Assembly (NCBI GenBank): GCA_023411225.1 | Contig: JAEYPA010000150.1 | Location: 1 to 15,456 of the forward strand | Length of the DNA stretch: 15,456 bases | Source: Bacillota bacterium | GTDB lineage: Bacteria > Bacillota > Clostridia > Lachnospirales > Lachnospiraceae | Direction of reading: 5' to 3' | In this document: in pieces, positions 6,886 through 13,894 of the stretch | Position numbering within the stretch: position 1 is the stretch's first letter | Layout of the letters: every line of letters starts with the position of its first letter | The notes under the pieces: model-generated | Databases searched by the model: none | What the model was told of the DNA's origin: nothing | Seen by the model: only the letters and a program-made list of their open reading frames with translations | Program-made: the position numbers and the translations under genes

Positions 6886-7431
6886 TTACTGTACGATTAT
6901 TTCATTAATCTGCTTTCGAGGTCTTGGATTAGGTTTCTCATCCGGATAACCTATGGCGATTCCAGCTACAAGTTGAAGTTCTTCATGTCTTGTACTTTTT
7001 CTTATCTCTTCTTCGGTATACATAACATCTCCAATCCATAGAGCTCCTAACTGCAAATTTACTGCTTCCAGACACATGTGTTCAATCGCCGCTCCAATGG
7101 AAAGTATATCAGGAAACAACCAATTATCATCTTTCTCCCTATAAACAAGTATTAATATAGGTGCCTGTAAAATAATATTAGCGGAATTTCGAGAGCTATT
7201 CATATATCCTGGCATTTCTATATCCTTTTGTTTAAAAAGATCCAGCATGATATTAGCAATTTGATCTTTCTCCTTATTCTCTAAAATTATAAACTTCCAA
7301 GGTTGTCTATTCTTTGCAGATTGGCAGAGCCTTGCACACTCAATTATTTTTTCGATTTTTTCTTTTTCAACAAATTCTTTTTTAAACTTTCTAATGCTTC
7401 TTCTCTCTTGAACTACTTTATCGTATTCCAT
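6886..7431 (-). CDS. Nitroreductase-family flavoprotein
   Basis: Cytoplasmic FMN-dependent NAD(P)H oxidoreductase of the nitroreductase fold, 181 aa, at the short end of the usual range. The N-terminal VVQERRSIRKF (6-16) gives the phosphate-binding Arg-Arg-Ser. SAKNRQPWKF (38-47) is the FMN/substrate loop, LGALWIGD (128-135) is the second FMN motif, and IGYPDEKPNPRPRK (160-173) is the typical C-terminal segment. Family members reduce nitroaromatics, quinones or flavins; the physiological substrate here is unknown. ATG 7431 follows AAGGAGGG. A TATAAT lies about 45 bases upstream without a clear -35. The gene ends in its own terminator, so it is not co-transcribed with hcp. It may receive read-through from the kinase operon, 128 bases upstream, for which no terminator is visible. 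Confidence 0.92.
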   Translation of the reverse strand: MEYDKVVQERRSIRKFKKEFVEKEKIEKIIECARLCQSAKNRQPWKFIILENKEKDQIANIMLDLFKQKDIEMPGYMNSSRNSANIILQAPILILVYREKDDNWLFPDILSIGAAIEHMCLEAVNLQLGALWIGDVMYTEEEIRKSTRHEELQLVAGIAIGYPDEKPNPRPRKQINEIIVQ

Positions 7432-7559
7432 CTTCTATTTCCCTCCTTAATATTTATTACTTACAATCAAATTATAATTCTTGAGTTGGAAGAATTCCTG
7501 TCTTTTCCTGTTCTTATTTGGCTGGTAAGAATTCATCATCCAATCTCAAAAAATATCTT

Positions 7560-8906
7560 CTACATATAAGGGATAGAAAAAGAAATTGTCGTCCCCACAC
7601 CCACTATACTATCACATTCCATCTGTCCATTATGTTGCTCTACAATATATTTAGATATATTAAGGCCTAAACCAGAGCCTGTTATATCAGAGGTTCTGGC
7701 CTTGTTACCTCGATAGAACATATCAAAAATAAACGGTAAGTCTGCGGCTTCAATCCCTCTTCCATAATCTTTCACGCTAACAATTAACATTGGTTCTTGC
7801 CCCATAATGGATTCAAAATTTACTTCGACAGATATCGTATCTTTAGCATATTTCTCGGCATTATTAATTAGGTTCTGCATCACTTCTGCAATTCGTTCCT
7901 TATCAATCATAATTAGTACATTAGCAGGTAGATTATAGGTAAATGTATACTTCTTTCGTTTGGCATCCAAGGCATATTCACTTAGCAATTCTTTAAAATA
8001 GTCCTTTGCGTATACCTCTTGTTTGTGGATGGACAATTCATTCAGTTGTGCTTTAGAATGTTCTAATATATCATCTATTAATTTATTTATGATTACTGCT
8101 TTATTTAATGCCTGATTGGCAGATGCTTTTATTTCCGACTGTGTCTGTGCCACATCAAAAAGAATTTCTTCCAGATACCCTGTCACAGAAGCTAAAGGTG
8201 TTTTTAAGTCATGTGAAATACTGGCATACATGACTTTTTCCTTCTCTCGTACTTGAATATCCCTTTTATAGCTGTCTAATACTTCTTCTCTCATTCGCTC
8301 AAAATCATGACATAACATACCAATCTCACCAGTATAGTCATATTTTACTTCTACGTCAGCTTTCTTCTCCAACATGGATTTGGTTGCATCATGTAGCTGC
8401 TTTACTGGCATCCAAATGTCCTCTTTTTCTATCTTTCTTATTCTCCATAGGAGAATAAGCAGGAGCCCCCAAATAGATACAGGGATAGTCATTAACTTCC
8501 ATAGATTTCTCTTCGCTATATGTTCCTGATATGCCACACAATCCACAAAAATCATCCATTTACCTCCACCACTTTTATTAATTGGTACAAGGTATCGATT
8601 AACACCTCCCAAGGTATGCCAGTCTATTAGTATTCCATATGGGTAATCCTCCAATGTACTGATCTGTACAATTCCATTCTCATCCAACACACAATAAGGG
8701 AGCTCAAACTCCAACGTAACCTTATCCTCTTTGCTTTGTTCCAACTGATTGATGAGTTGATTCACTTTTATTCGGATGTCGCCATCCTCTATATTAAGTT
8801 TTTGATACTCCCAAATCAATACTCCGACTGCCACCAGTGAAGCAGTAAGGATTCCTATAATGATTGCAGTATACTGGGCTATCTTTCTTCGAATTATATC
8901 TCCCAC
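7560..8906 (-). CDS. Sensor histidine kinase of an ABC-transporter-linked two-component system
   Basis: Membrane sensor kinase (448 aa). There are two membrane helices (about 10-32 and 137-154) with a roughly 100-residue extracellular domain between them. A HAMP-like linker follows (about 155-210), then the H-box SISHDLKTPLAS with H232 as the phosphorylation site. The ATPase domain has the N-box NLINNAEKYA (345-354), G1 KDYGRGI (379-385), the F-box FIFDMFYRG (392-400) and G2 GSGLGLNISKYIV (410-422). All catalytic motifs are intact. The start is GTG 8906-8904, preceded by GGGGAG 9 bases away. It overlaps the last 13 bases of the response-regulator gene, implying translational coupling. It is the last gene of the permease-ATPase-regulator-kinase operon and probably phosphorylates the adjacent regulator in response to a peptide, an antibiotic or transporter activity. 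The extracellular domain is not one I recognise. Confidence 0.94.
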   Translation of the reverse strand: MGDIIRRKIAQYTAIIIGILTASLVAVGVLIWEYQKLNIEDGDIRIKVNQLINQLEQSKEDKVTLEFELPYCVLDENGIVQISTLEDYPYGILIDWHTLGGVNRYLVPINKSGGGKWMIFVDCVAYQEHIAKRNLWKLMTIPVSIWGLLLILLWRIRKIEKEDIWMPVKQLHDATKSMLEKKADVEVKYDYTGEIGMLCHDFERMREEVLDSYKRDIQVREKEKVMYASISHDLKTPLASVTGYLEEILFDVAQTQSEIKASANQALNKAVIINKLIDDILEHSKAQLNELSIHKQEVYAKDYFKELLSEYALDAKRKKYTFTYNLPANVLIMIDKERIAEVMQNLINNAEKYAKDTISVEVNFESIMGQEPMLIVSVKDYGRGIEAADLPFIFDMFYRGNKARTSDITGSGLGLNISKYIVEQHNGQMECDSIVGVGTTISFSIPYM

Positions 8907-9580
8907 TTATAACCAGCTCCCCATACTGTCTTTATGTAACAAGCACCTGCATTGGTCATCTTTTCTCGTATGCGCCCAATATAAACCGTAATTGTATTAA
9001 TATCAACATAATCTGCATATCCCCATACTTGGTCCAGTAGCTGTTCCTTGGTAAAAACTTGGGAAGGATGGGAAGCTAAGAAATCTAAAAGTCGAAACTC
9101 CCTGCTAGTCAATTCCACATTCTTTCCACATACCTGTAACGTATACGCTAAGGAGTCAATGACTACTTCCCCCATAACCCTAATATGAGAAGTATCCTGT
9201 GGTTTTGAAAACGCTGTATATCTTCGAATATGAGATTTCATCCTGGCTTCCAACTCCAACATGGAAAATGGTTTCGTCAGATAATCATCTGCTCCTATCC
9301 CAAGAGATAACATTTTGTCCATATCACTACTTTTTGCAGATAGAATCATGATAGGAGCTGTCGAATAGCTTCGAATATGTCGGCAAACCTCAAAACCATC
9401 TACCTTAGGAAGCATCAAATCTAATAATATTAAGGTAGGTTGATAGTGCTCCGCTTGTTTGATACCTTCCTCTCCGTCTATTGCCTGCCTTACTTCATAT
9501 CCGGCTTTCGTTAGGTAATTACAGATAATATGCCGCAGATCCATATCATCTTCAATTAGAAGAATTCTTTCATTTGCCAT
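8894..9580 (-). CDS. OmpR/PhoB-family response regulator
   Basis: DNA-binding response regulator (228 aa). The receiver domain has the acidic pair D11/D12, the phosphoacceptor D54 in ILLDLMLP, S81 in ILSAKSS and K103 in LTKPF. The C-terminal winged helix (about 127-228) includes ELTSREFRLLDFLASHP, VFTKEQLLDQVWGY, the recognition helix region NTITVYIGRIREKM and VWGAGYKW, all typical of the OmpR group. ATG 9580 follows GAGGGGG. The gene lies 18 bases after the ATPase stop and overlaps the kinase start by 13 bases. Regulators of this layout usually control the transporter in the same operon. A GTAAC direct repeat with 11-bp spacing in front of the permease gene (12711-12726) could be its binding site. 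Confidence 0.96.
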   Translation of the reverse strand: MANERILLIEDDMDLRHIICNYLTKAGYEVRQAIDGEEGIKQAEHYQPTLILLDLMLPKVDGFEVCRHIRSYSTAPIMILSAKSSDMDKMLSLGIGADDYLTKPFSMLELEARMKSHIRRYTAFSKPQDTSHIRVMGEVVIDSLAYTLQVCGKNVELTSREFRLLDFLASHPSQVFTKEQLLDQVWGYADYVDINTITVYIGRIREKMTNAGACYIKTVWGAGYKWEI

Positions 9581-9598
9581 TCTATGCCCCCTCTTCGT

Positions 9599-10354
9599 TT
9601 ACCAATTATGTTCTTTTAAAAAACCATAAATCGTGTTCTCTCTATCTTTTCTACTTTCTTCTGTATATTGTCCGAGATTTAGATCACCAACAATCCTACC
9701 ATCTTCCAGATATAGTAGTCTAGATGCTCTGGCAGCCGCTTTTAGGTCATGGGTAACCATCACAATGGTCTGCCCTTCTGCATTAATAGAAGTCATAATA
9801 TCTAATACCTGACATCCCATAGCAGAATTTAAGGAACCAGTAGGCTCATCTCCAAATATAATGTCAGCCCCACAAATTAATGCTCTAGCTATGGCTACCC
9901 TCTGTTGCATACCACCTGAAAGTTCAGATGGATATTTTGATGCAGCTTCTCTTAGTGCAAATCGATCAAGTAACTCCCAGGTTTTTTTGTTTATAGATGC
10001 CTTACCAGACACCCCATATCCACAATAGGCAATGTTTTCAAAGACACTCATATCTGTCAGCAAATTACTACTTTGAAAGATAAAAGACAACTTCCTCTTT
10101 CTGATAGATGCGATGCTAATTTGATCCAGTTTGGTTACATCCTCCCCCTGTATCAAAACCTGCCCTGAGGTCGGACGATCCATAGTGGATAAGGAATAGA
10201 GCAAGGTAGATTTACCGCTTCCACTACTTCCCATTATAATGGTAAAATCTCCTTCGTAAATAGACAAATTTATATTTTTCAACACATTATTGGAGGTTTT
10301 TCCAATTGCAAAGCTTTTACACAAATTTTTTGTCTCAATTATAATCTTCTTCAT
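9599..10354 (-). CDS. ABC transporter ATPase (MacB/LolD-type)
   Basis: Cytoplasmic ATPase of 251 aa that would power the FtsX-like permease encoded just upstream. Walker A GSSGSGKST (42-50), Q-loop FQSSNLLT (Q94), signature LSGGMQQR (145-152), Walker B IIFGDE (165-170) followed by PTGSLNS, and H-loop H202 are all present. The motif set matches the group that includes MacB, LolD and the BceA-like resistance ATPases. The stop lies 18 bases before the regulator gene, and the start lies 13 bases after the permease stop, so it is in one operon. It extends slightly beyond the core fold; residues after about 225 are a polar tail. Confidence 0.96.
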   Translation of the reverse strand: MKKIIIETKNLCKSFAIGKTSNNVLKNINLSIYEGDFTIIMGSSGSGKSTLLYSLSTMDRPTSGQVLIQGEDVTKLDQISIASIRKRKLSFIFQSSNLLTDMSVFENIAYCGYGVSGKASINKKTWELLDRFALREAASKYPSELSGGMQQRVAIARALICGADIIFGDEPTGSLNSAMGCQVLDIMTSINAEGQTIVMVTHDLKAAARASRLLYLEDGRIVGDLNLGQYTEESRKDRENTIYGFLKEHNW

Positions 10355-10367
10355 ATTTTACCACTCC

Positions 10368-12671
10368 CTATTCTTCCATTAACTCTACCGGTGTAATTTT
10401 TCTAATCGGTAAAAGCATTATTATTGTCAGCACCATAATAACCCCATACATTCCACAACATACCAATACCGTCAGCCATGCCGGCTTATAGATGTAATTC
10501 AATCCACAAGCAAGAGAGAAGATCTTAGGTGATGCAAATTCTTGTAGAATAATGGTAAGTCCAATTGCAACTATTGATAAAATAGTCATCTGTATTATGT
10601 TTTGTCGGTAAAGATATCCGGTGGTGAAACCATATGCTTTCAGAATGCCGTATTTCTTGCGATTTTCTCTAATTTGACCGTAAATTAGATTGATAATATT
10701 AAGAATACTGAATGCTGCAAAAGCAGCAAAAATTACAATACATATCGGATTCGCAATACTTCTGACCGTATCACCTTCCTGTTTAATAAAGTCAAACTCT
10801 TTAAAGATTCTGGACTTTGGAAATTGCTTTTCAAACTCTGTTTCAAATTGTTCATAGGATATGCCATCCTTTAAGAAAAAGAGCACTGTTGTCAAATCAC
10901 ATGTTAACCCTAGCTCACGGATATCCTTTTCTTTTATGTAAAAAGAAGTTCCTCCTCTCGTCATAGCAGAGTAGCTTCCTGAAATCAGGAAATCAATCTT
11001 TTTATCTCCGGATTTAATTTCCAGATATTCACCTACCGATTTATTTACCTCTTTAAGAAACTTCTCCGAACAAGTAATCTCATGGGGATTGACACAAATT
11101 CTTCCCTTCGTAAATGGTACTTCCTCATATCTTTTCTCGGTAAAGTCACTATAGATCATTGGATTTGCTCTATTGGCAGTCATATCAGTGTCCTCAAATA
11201 CTAGGTTCGTATAATCCTTCTCAAGGCTCATAGCCACAACGTCTTTCACATAAGATGACTGTTTCATATACTCTATGACCTTTTCGTCATCTACAATATT
11301 CACATATCCGCTATAATTTGGTAGATTCTCCCATATCTCCTTATCCTCTGCATAATGATCTAAGGTTAGAGAAACAGAACAGGCTAACAAACATAGAAAG
11401 AAGGATACTGTCAGAATTAAAATTACCAGAACACTCATGCTACGTTTTTTAAAGATCCCATTTACCGCCATGGTAAAGGAAGAATGTGCATTTGGTATTA
11501 GAGACTTACACATTGTCTTTTTGGAGGAAGCACTTCCCACTGCCATAGCTTGAACAGGGGTAATCTTAGTGATTTTCTTTAATTCCCTCCATATATTCAG
11601 TGCCAGTACTATACTCATTGAAATTACAACGAGCAGGCTAATACAGTAAGAGATACCCGTCAAATGAAATCCTTTAATTCCGCCTAATACGGTATTACTT
11701 AGATATTCCGCGAATGGTCTACCCACAAAGAGGCCGATTAGTATACCGATTACTCCAGCTGTCAAATAGCAGTTATAGTAAATCTTTTTTATCTCCGTAT
11801 TCGTTTTGCCTTGTGCCTTATAGATACCAATCATTTTATACTCTTTGGCAATTGTGGCTCGTATCATATAACGAATAATCACAATCGATACGATAAAGAT
11901 GACCAATGCTGCAGCAATTCCTACCCCTCCAAAGATACCAGATAGAATGGATAAGCACATTTTGAAAACATCCCGGTCAACAAAAGCTAATATCTTTGCA
12001 GTATACTCTTTGGGAAAGGAGTCATTCATCTGTTTTATGCTAGTGTTCTCATCCTTAGCATAGATTCTAACAGTATAGACCTGCTTTCCTGTAATCCCCT
12101 GTAGTGTTTTATTATTCACATAAAATGGATAAACATCAACAAATCCTGAACTACTTTCCGGTGTACTGACAATGGCTGATACAGTATACAAAACAGTATC
12201 CTTTTGACCAATAGAGATCTGATCTCCTACTGCAACATCGAATGCATTCGCATAGATATGAGAAATCCATATTTCATTATTTCCCGGGCCCTTCTTGTTT
12301 TCTCCCTCAAGCACCTCAATTGGATATCCTAAGGAAGCTTTATCATTTAATTCATACACAAATGTGGATTCATTATGTAACTTTGTAGTTCCACGATAGA
12401 AATTAGATTCGACATATTTGGCTTCACCTGTCTCGATTCTATCAATTAGCTTCATAGCCTCTGCTTCTGCTTCCAATAATTCTTTCCCCTGATCGTCACT
12501 GCGGATTGCAAAATACATGGGACAGTTTTTTACATTATAGTATTCATCCACAAAGTTCTGTGTCTCCCAGGCAAGAGAGATACAGGCTTGAAGAATTGCC
12601 GTTGCCATAAGTAGAATTAACGTAATAATGAAAAATTGAATCTTCTTTTTCTTCATTTTCTTTAACCACAT
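10368..12671 (-). CDS. FtsX-like ABC permease with two extracellular domains (8 TM)
   Basis: Integral membrane permease, 767 aa, pairing with the downstream ATPase. I place helices at about 11-33, 242-268, 301-322, 337-359, 410-432, 641-663, 692-712 and 732-754, with large extracellular domains at about 34-240 and 433-640. The protein is an internal duplication: each half is one helix, an outside domain and a three-helix FtsX block. Each block carries a coupling segment (YKMIGIYKAQG and KKYGILKAYG) and closes with KITPVQAM or KITPVELM. BceB-type permeases have 10 helices and one outside domain, so this is a different subtype. Mechanotransmission or peptide/lipid extraction from the outer membrane face fits the family; the substrate is unknown. 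ATG 12671 follows AGGAG by 9 bases. It is the first gene of the four-gene operon. Confidence 0.93.
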   Translation of the reverse strand: MWLKKMKKKKIQFFIITLILLMATAILQACISLAWETQNFVDEYYNVKNCPMYFAIRSDDQGKELLEAEAEAMKLIDRIETGEAKYVESNFYRGTTKLHNESTFVYELNDKASLGYPIEVLEGENKKGPGNNEIWISHIYANAFDVAVGDQISIGQKDTVLYTVSAIVSTPESSSGFVDVYPFYVNNKTLQGITGKQVYTVRIYAKDENTSIKQMNDSFPKEYTAKILAFVDRDVFKMCLSILSGIFGGVGIAAALVIFIVSIVIIRYMIRATIAKEYKMIGIYKAQGKTNTEIKKIYYNCYLTAGVIGILIGLFVGRPFAEYLSNTVLGGIKGFHLTGISYCISLLVVISMSIVLALNIWRELKKITKITPVQAMAVGSASSKKTMCKSLIPNAHSSFTMAVNGIFKKRSMSVLVILILTVSFFLCLLACSVSLTLDHYAEDKEIWENLPNYSGYVNIVDDEKVIEYMKQSSYVKDVVAMSLEKDYTNLVFEDTDMTANRANPMIYSDFTEKRYEEVPFTKGRICVNPHEITCSEKFLKEVNKSVGEYLEIKSGDKKIDFLISGSYSAMTRGGTSFYIKEKDIRELGLTCDLTTVLFFLKDGISYEQFETEFEKQFPKSRIFKEFDFIKQEGDTVRSIANPICIVIFAAFAAFSILNIINLIYGQIRENRKKYGILKAYGFTTGYLYRQNIIQMTILSIVAIGLTIILQEFASPKIFSLACGLNYIYKPAWLTVLVCCGMYGVIMVLTIIMLLPIRKITPVELMEE

Positions 12672-12710
12672 TAGATAATCTCCTATACTATTTCATAATA
12701 ATCTAGCGCC

Positions 12711-12726
12711 GTAACTATAATGTAAC
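12711..12726 (-). promoter_or_regulatory. GTAAC direct repeat, 11-bp spacing: candidate response-regulator site
   Basis: On the plus strand GTAAC occurs at 12711-12715 and again at 12722-12726; on the minus strand the element reads GTTAC-ATTATA-GTTAC. An 11-bp centre spacing of direct repeats is what OmpR/PhoB regulators bind. A TATAGT (-10-like, 5 of 6) overlaps the spacer, but no good -35 is present. It is the only repeat I see in the roughly 100 bases between the upstream terminator and the permease start. Confidence 0.35.
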
Positions 12727-12770
12727 ATAAAAATCAAAATATATAATTACACAAATATAAACAAATTATA

Positions 12771-12810
12771 ACAAAAAGGCATTGCCAGGAAATTTCCTAG
12801 TAATACCTTT
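12771..12810 (-). terminator. Intrinsic terminator of the 44-codon gene
   Basis: Arms at 12775-12792 and 12793-12810 are complementary over 18 positions. In the minus-strand RNA only one mismatch (A-C) and two G-U pairs remain, and the hairpin runs into UUUUUGUU. The wobble pairs are allowed only on the minus strand, so the element is built for leftward transcripts. It lies 43 bases after the small gene's stop and shields the ABC operon from read-through. Confidence 0.85.
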
Positions 12811-12853
12811 ATAACTATCCATTTCAATTTTTCTGTCGAAAACATTCTGATTA

Positions 12854-12988
12854 CTAAACATCATTATGTTTAATGGATTTTCGTTTCGCATTAGGATTTT
12901 TATTTTGATTTTCTTTTGTAATCGGAGTCTGACCATTACATTTTTCCATACGGGCTATCTTGTTGTCCGGTTGGCTATCCTTTGGCAT
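12854..12988 (-). CDS. Small basic, Asn/Lys-rich hypothetical protein (44 aa)
   Basis: The frame starts MPKDSQPDNKIARMEKCNGQ and ends KSIKHNDV. It has 44 residues, 10 Lys/Arg against 5 Asp/Glu, seven Asn, one Cys (C17) and no hydrophobic segment. Support for a real gene is an excellent Shine-Dalgarno (AAAGGAGGT, 7 bases before ATG 12988-12986) and a dedicated terminator at 12771-12810. I do not recognise the family. Very polar, basic peptides of this size in spore-formers are often small spore or coat-associated proteins, but no Ssp motif is seen, so that is only a possibility. Its promoter is not clear; a TATAAT at 13012-13007 is too close to the ribosome binding site to serve. Confidence 0.75.
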   Translation of the reverse strand: MPKDSQPDNKIARMEKCNGQTPITKENQNKNPNAKRKSIKHNDV

Positions 12989-13236
12989 AATATAACCTCC
13001 TTTCCTATTATATTGTTATTTGTTACCCGTATTGATTTATCTTATTCCAAGGATTCTCATATCCTATAGATGTAAATTCTTTTGCAACATTTGTCCATTC
13101 AAAAGTGTATATACAATTGTAGCCCTTATCACTTGTTTGATGACATCCTGCGGTGTCAAAAACGGAACTAGTAAGCCAAATATTCTAAATGTCTTAGAAA
13201 AGGCGTTAATAATCGGATGTTAAACACCGAGGAATC
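12989..13236. other. Intergenic stretch, no confident gene
   Basis: About 250 bases between the small gene and the terminator of the kinase-like gene. It should contain the promoter of the 44-codon gene, but no convincing -35/-10 pair is seen. A 51-codon stop-free stretch runs on the minus strand (13219-13067, stop at 13066-13064) without a ribosome binding site or a good start codon. A second minus frame and one plus frame are also open. It may be a decayed gene. Confidence 0.4.
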
Positions 13237-13274
13237 AATCAGAGGCTGTCATTTTACTTTGACAGCCTCTGATT
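13237..13274 (-). terminator. Stem-loop terminator after the cytidylate-kinase-like gene
   Basis: AATCAGAGGCTGTCA (13237-13251) and TGACAGCCTCTGATT (13260-13274) form a perfect 15-bp stem with an 8-base loop, 8 bases beyond the stop codon. The following minus-strand sequence is only moderately T-rich (TGATTCC), so termination may be less efficient than at the other sites in the window. Confidence 0.75.
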
Positions 13275-13282
13275 TCATTCCT

Positions 13283-13879
13283 TTATTCTTTTATTCTTTC
13301 TTTTATATAGGACGCAAGTACCTCAGCCGTCTTTTCTTCTCCTAATTTACTACTGTTAATTGTAATATCATAATTTCTAGAGTCACCCCATTTATCTGTA
13401 CAGTAATAATTATGATACTCTTTTCTCTTTTTATTCGTATGGACAATCATTGCTTCAGCTTCTTTTCTAGATATTTTTTTAATACCTACAATACGATCAA
13501 TCTTTGCCTCCATATCACCTGTTACAAAGATGGTAATTAAACCTTCATAATTTCTTAGAACCGTTTCAGAGCATCGTCCTACCACAACAAAGGAATTCCC
13601 CTCCTTTGCCATATTTTCCATGTATTCAAATTGTAGATGAGCAATAATCTCCTGAGGCGAATTGCTGTACCCTCTTATTTTTCTGGAAAATAGCTTATTC
13701 TTGGGAATCTCATCGTATTTTTCTAAGTCCTCTACGTCCCAGTCCTTCTCCTTAGCCATTTCTCTTAAGAGGTTGTAATCATAGAAAGGAAGATCAAACA
13801 CCTTCGACAATCTCTCGGCGATTTCATGACCACCGCTTCCATACTCACGACCTACAGAAATAATCAACTGTTTTGACAT
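13283..13879 (-). CDS. Cytidylate kinase-like family protein
   Basis: P-loop nucleoside-phosphate-kinase-like protein, 198 aa, of the cytidylate-kinase-like family common in Clostridia; its true substrate is not established. The N-terminal ISVGREYGSGGHEIA (7-21) is the modified P-loop of this family. FVVVGRCSETVL (about 97-108) matches the second conserved strand with an Arg. ISRKEAEAMIVHTNKKRKEYHNYYC (about 135-159) resembles the lid segment with basic residues, and NYDITINSSKLG is typical of the C-terminal part. It differs from the housekeeping Cmk, which has GPAGSGKST-type P-loops. ATG 13879 follows AAGGAGGAG, and the gene starts 15 bases after the transporter stop, so it is second in that operon. 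A regulatory role for the transporter is possible but unproven. Confidence 0.88.
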   Translation of the reverse strand: MSKQLIISVGREYGSGGHEIAERLSKVFDLPFYDYNLLREMAKEKDWDVEDLEKYDEIPKNKLFSRKIRGYSNSPQEIIAHLQFEYMENMAKEGNSFVVVGRCSETVLRNYEGLITIFVTGDMEAKIDRIVGIKKISRKEAEAMIVHTNKKRKEYHNYYCTDKWGDSRNYDITINSSKLGEEKTAEVLASYIKERIKE

Positions 13880-13894
13880 ATGTTCTCCTCCTTA

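Noticed and set aside
7483..7549. Inverted repeat TTGAGTTGG / CCAATCTCAA between the sensor kinase and nitroreductase genes as a terminator
   Set aside because: The stem is interrupted, the spacing is about 50 bases, and no T-run follows on the minus strand.
7560..12671. Calling the four-gene operon BceRS-BceAB
   Set aside because: The permease has two outside domains and 8 helices, and the kinase has a sizeable extracellular domain, unlike Bce-type systems.
13007..13012. TATAAT as -10 of the 44-codon gene
   Set aside because: It lies immediately upstream of the Shine-Dalgarno, so the transcript would start within the ribosome binding site.
13020..13223. Plus-strand 67-codon frame in the gap before the 44-codon gene
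   Set aside because: No ribosome binding site, no recognisable protein, and opposite to all other genes.
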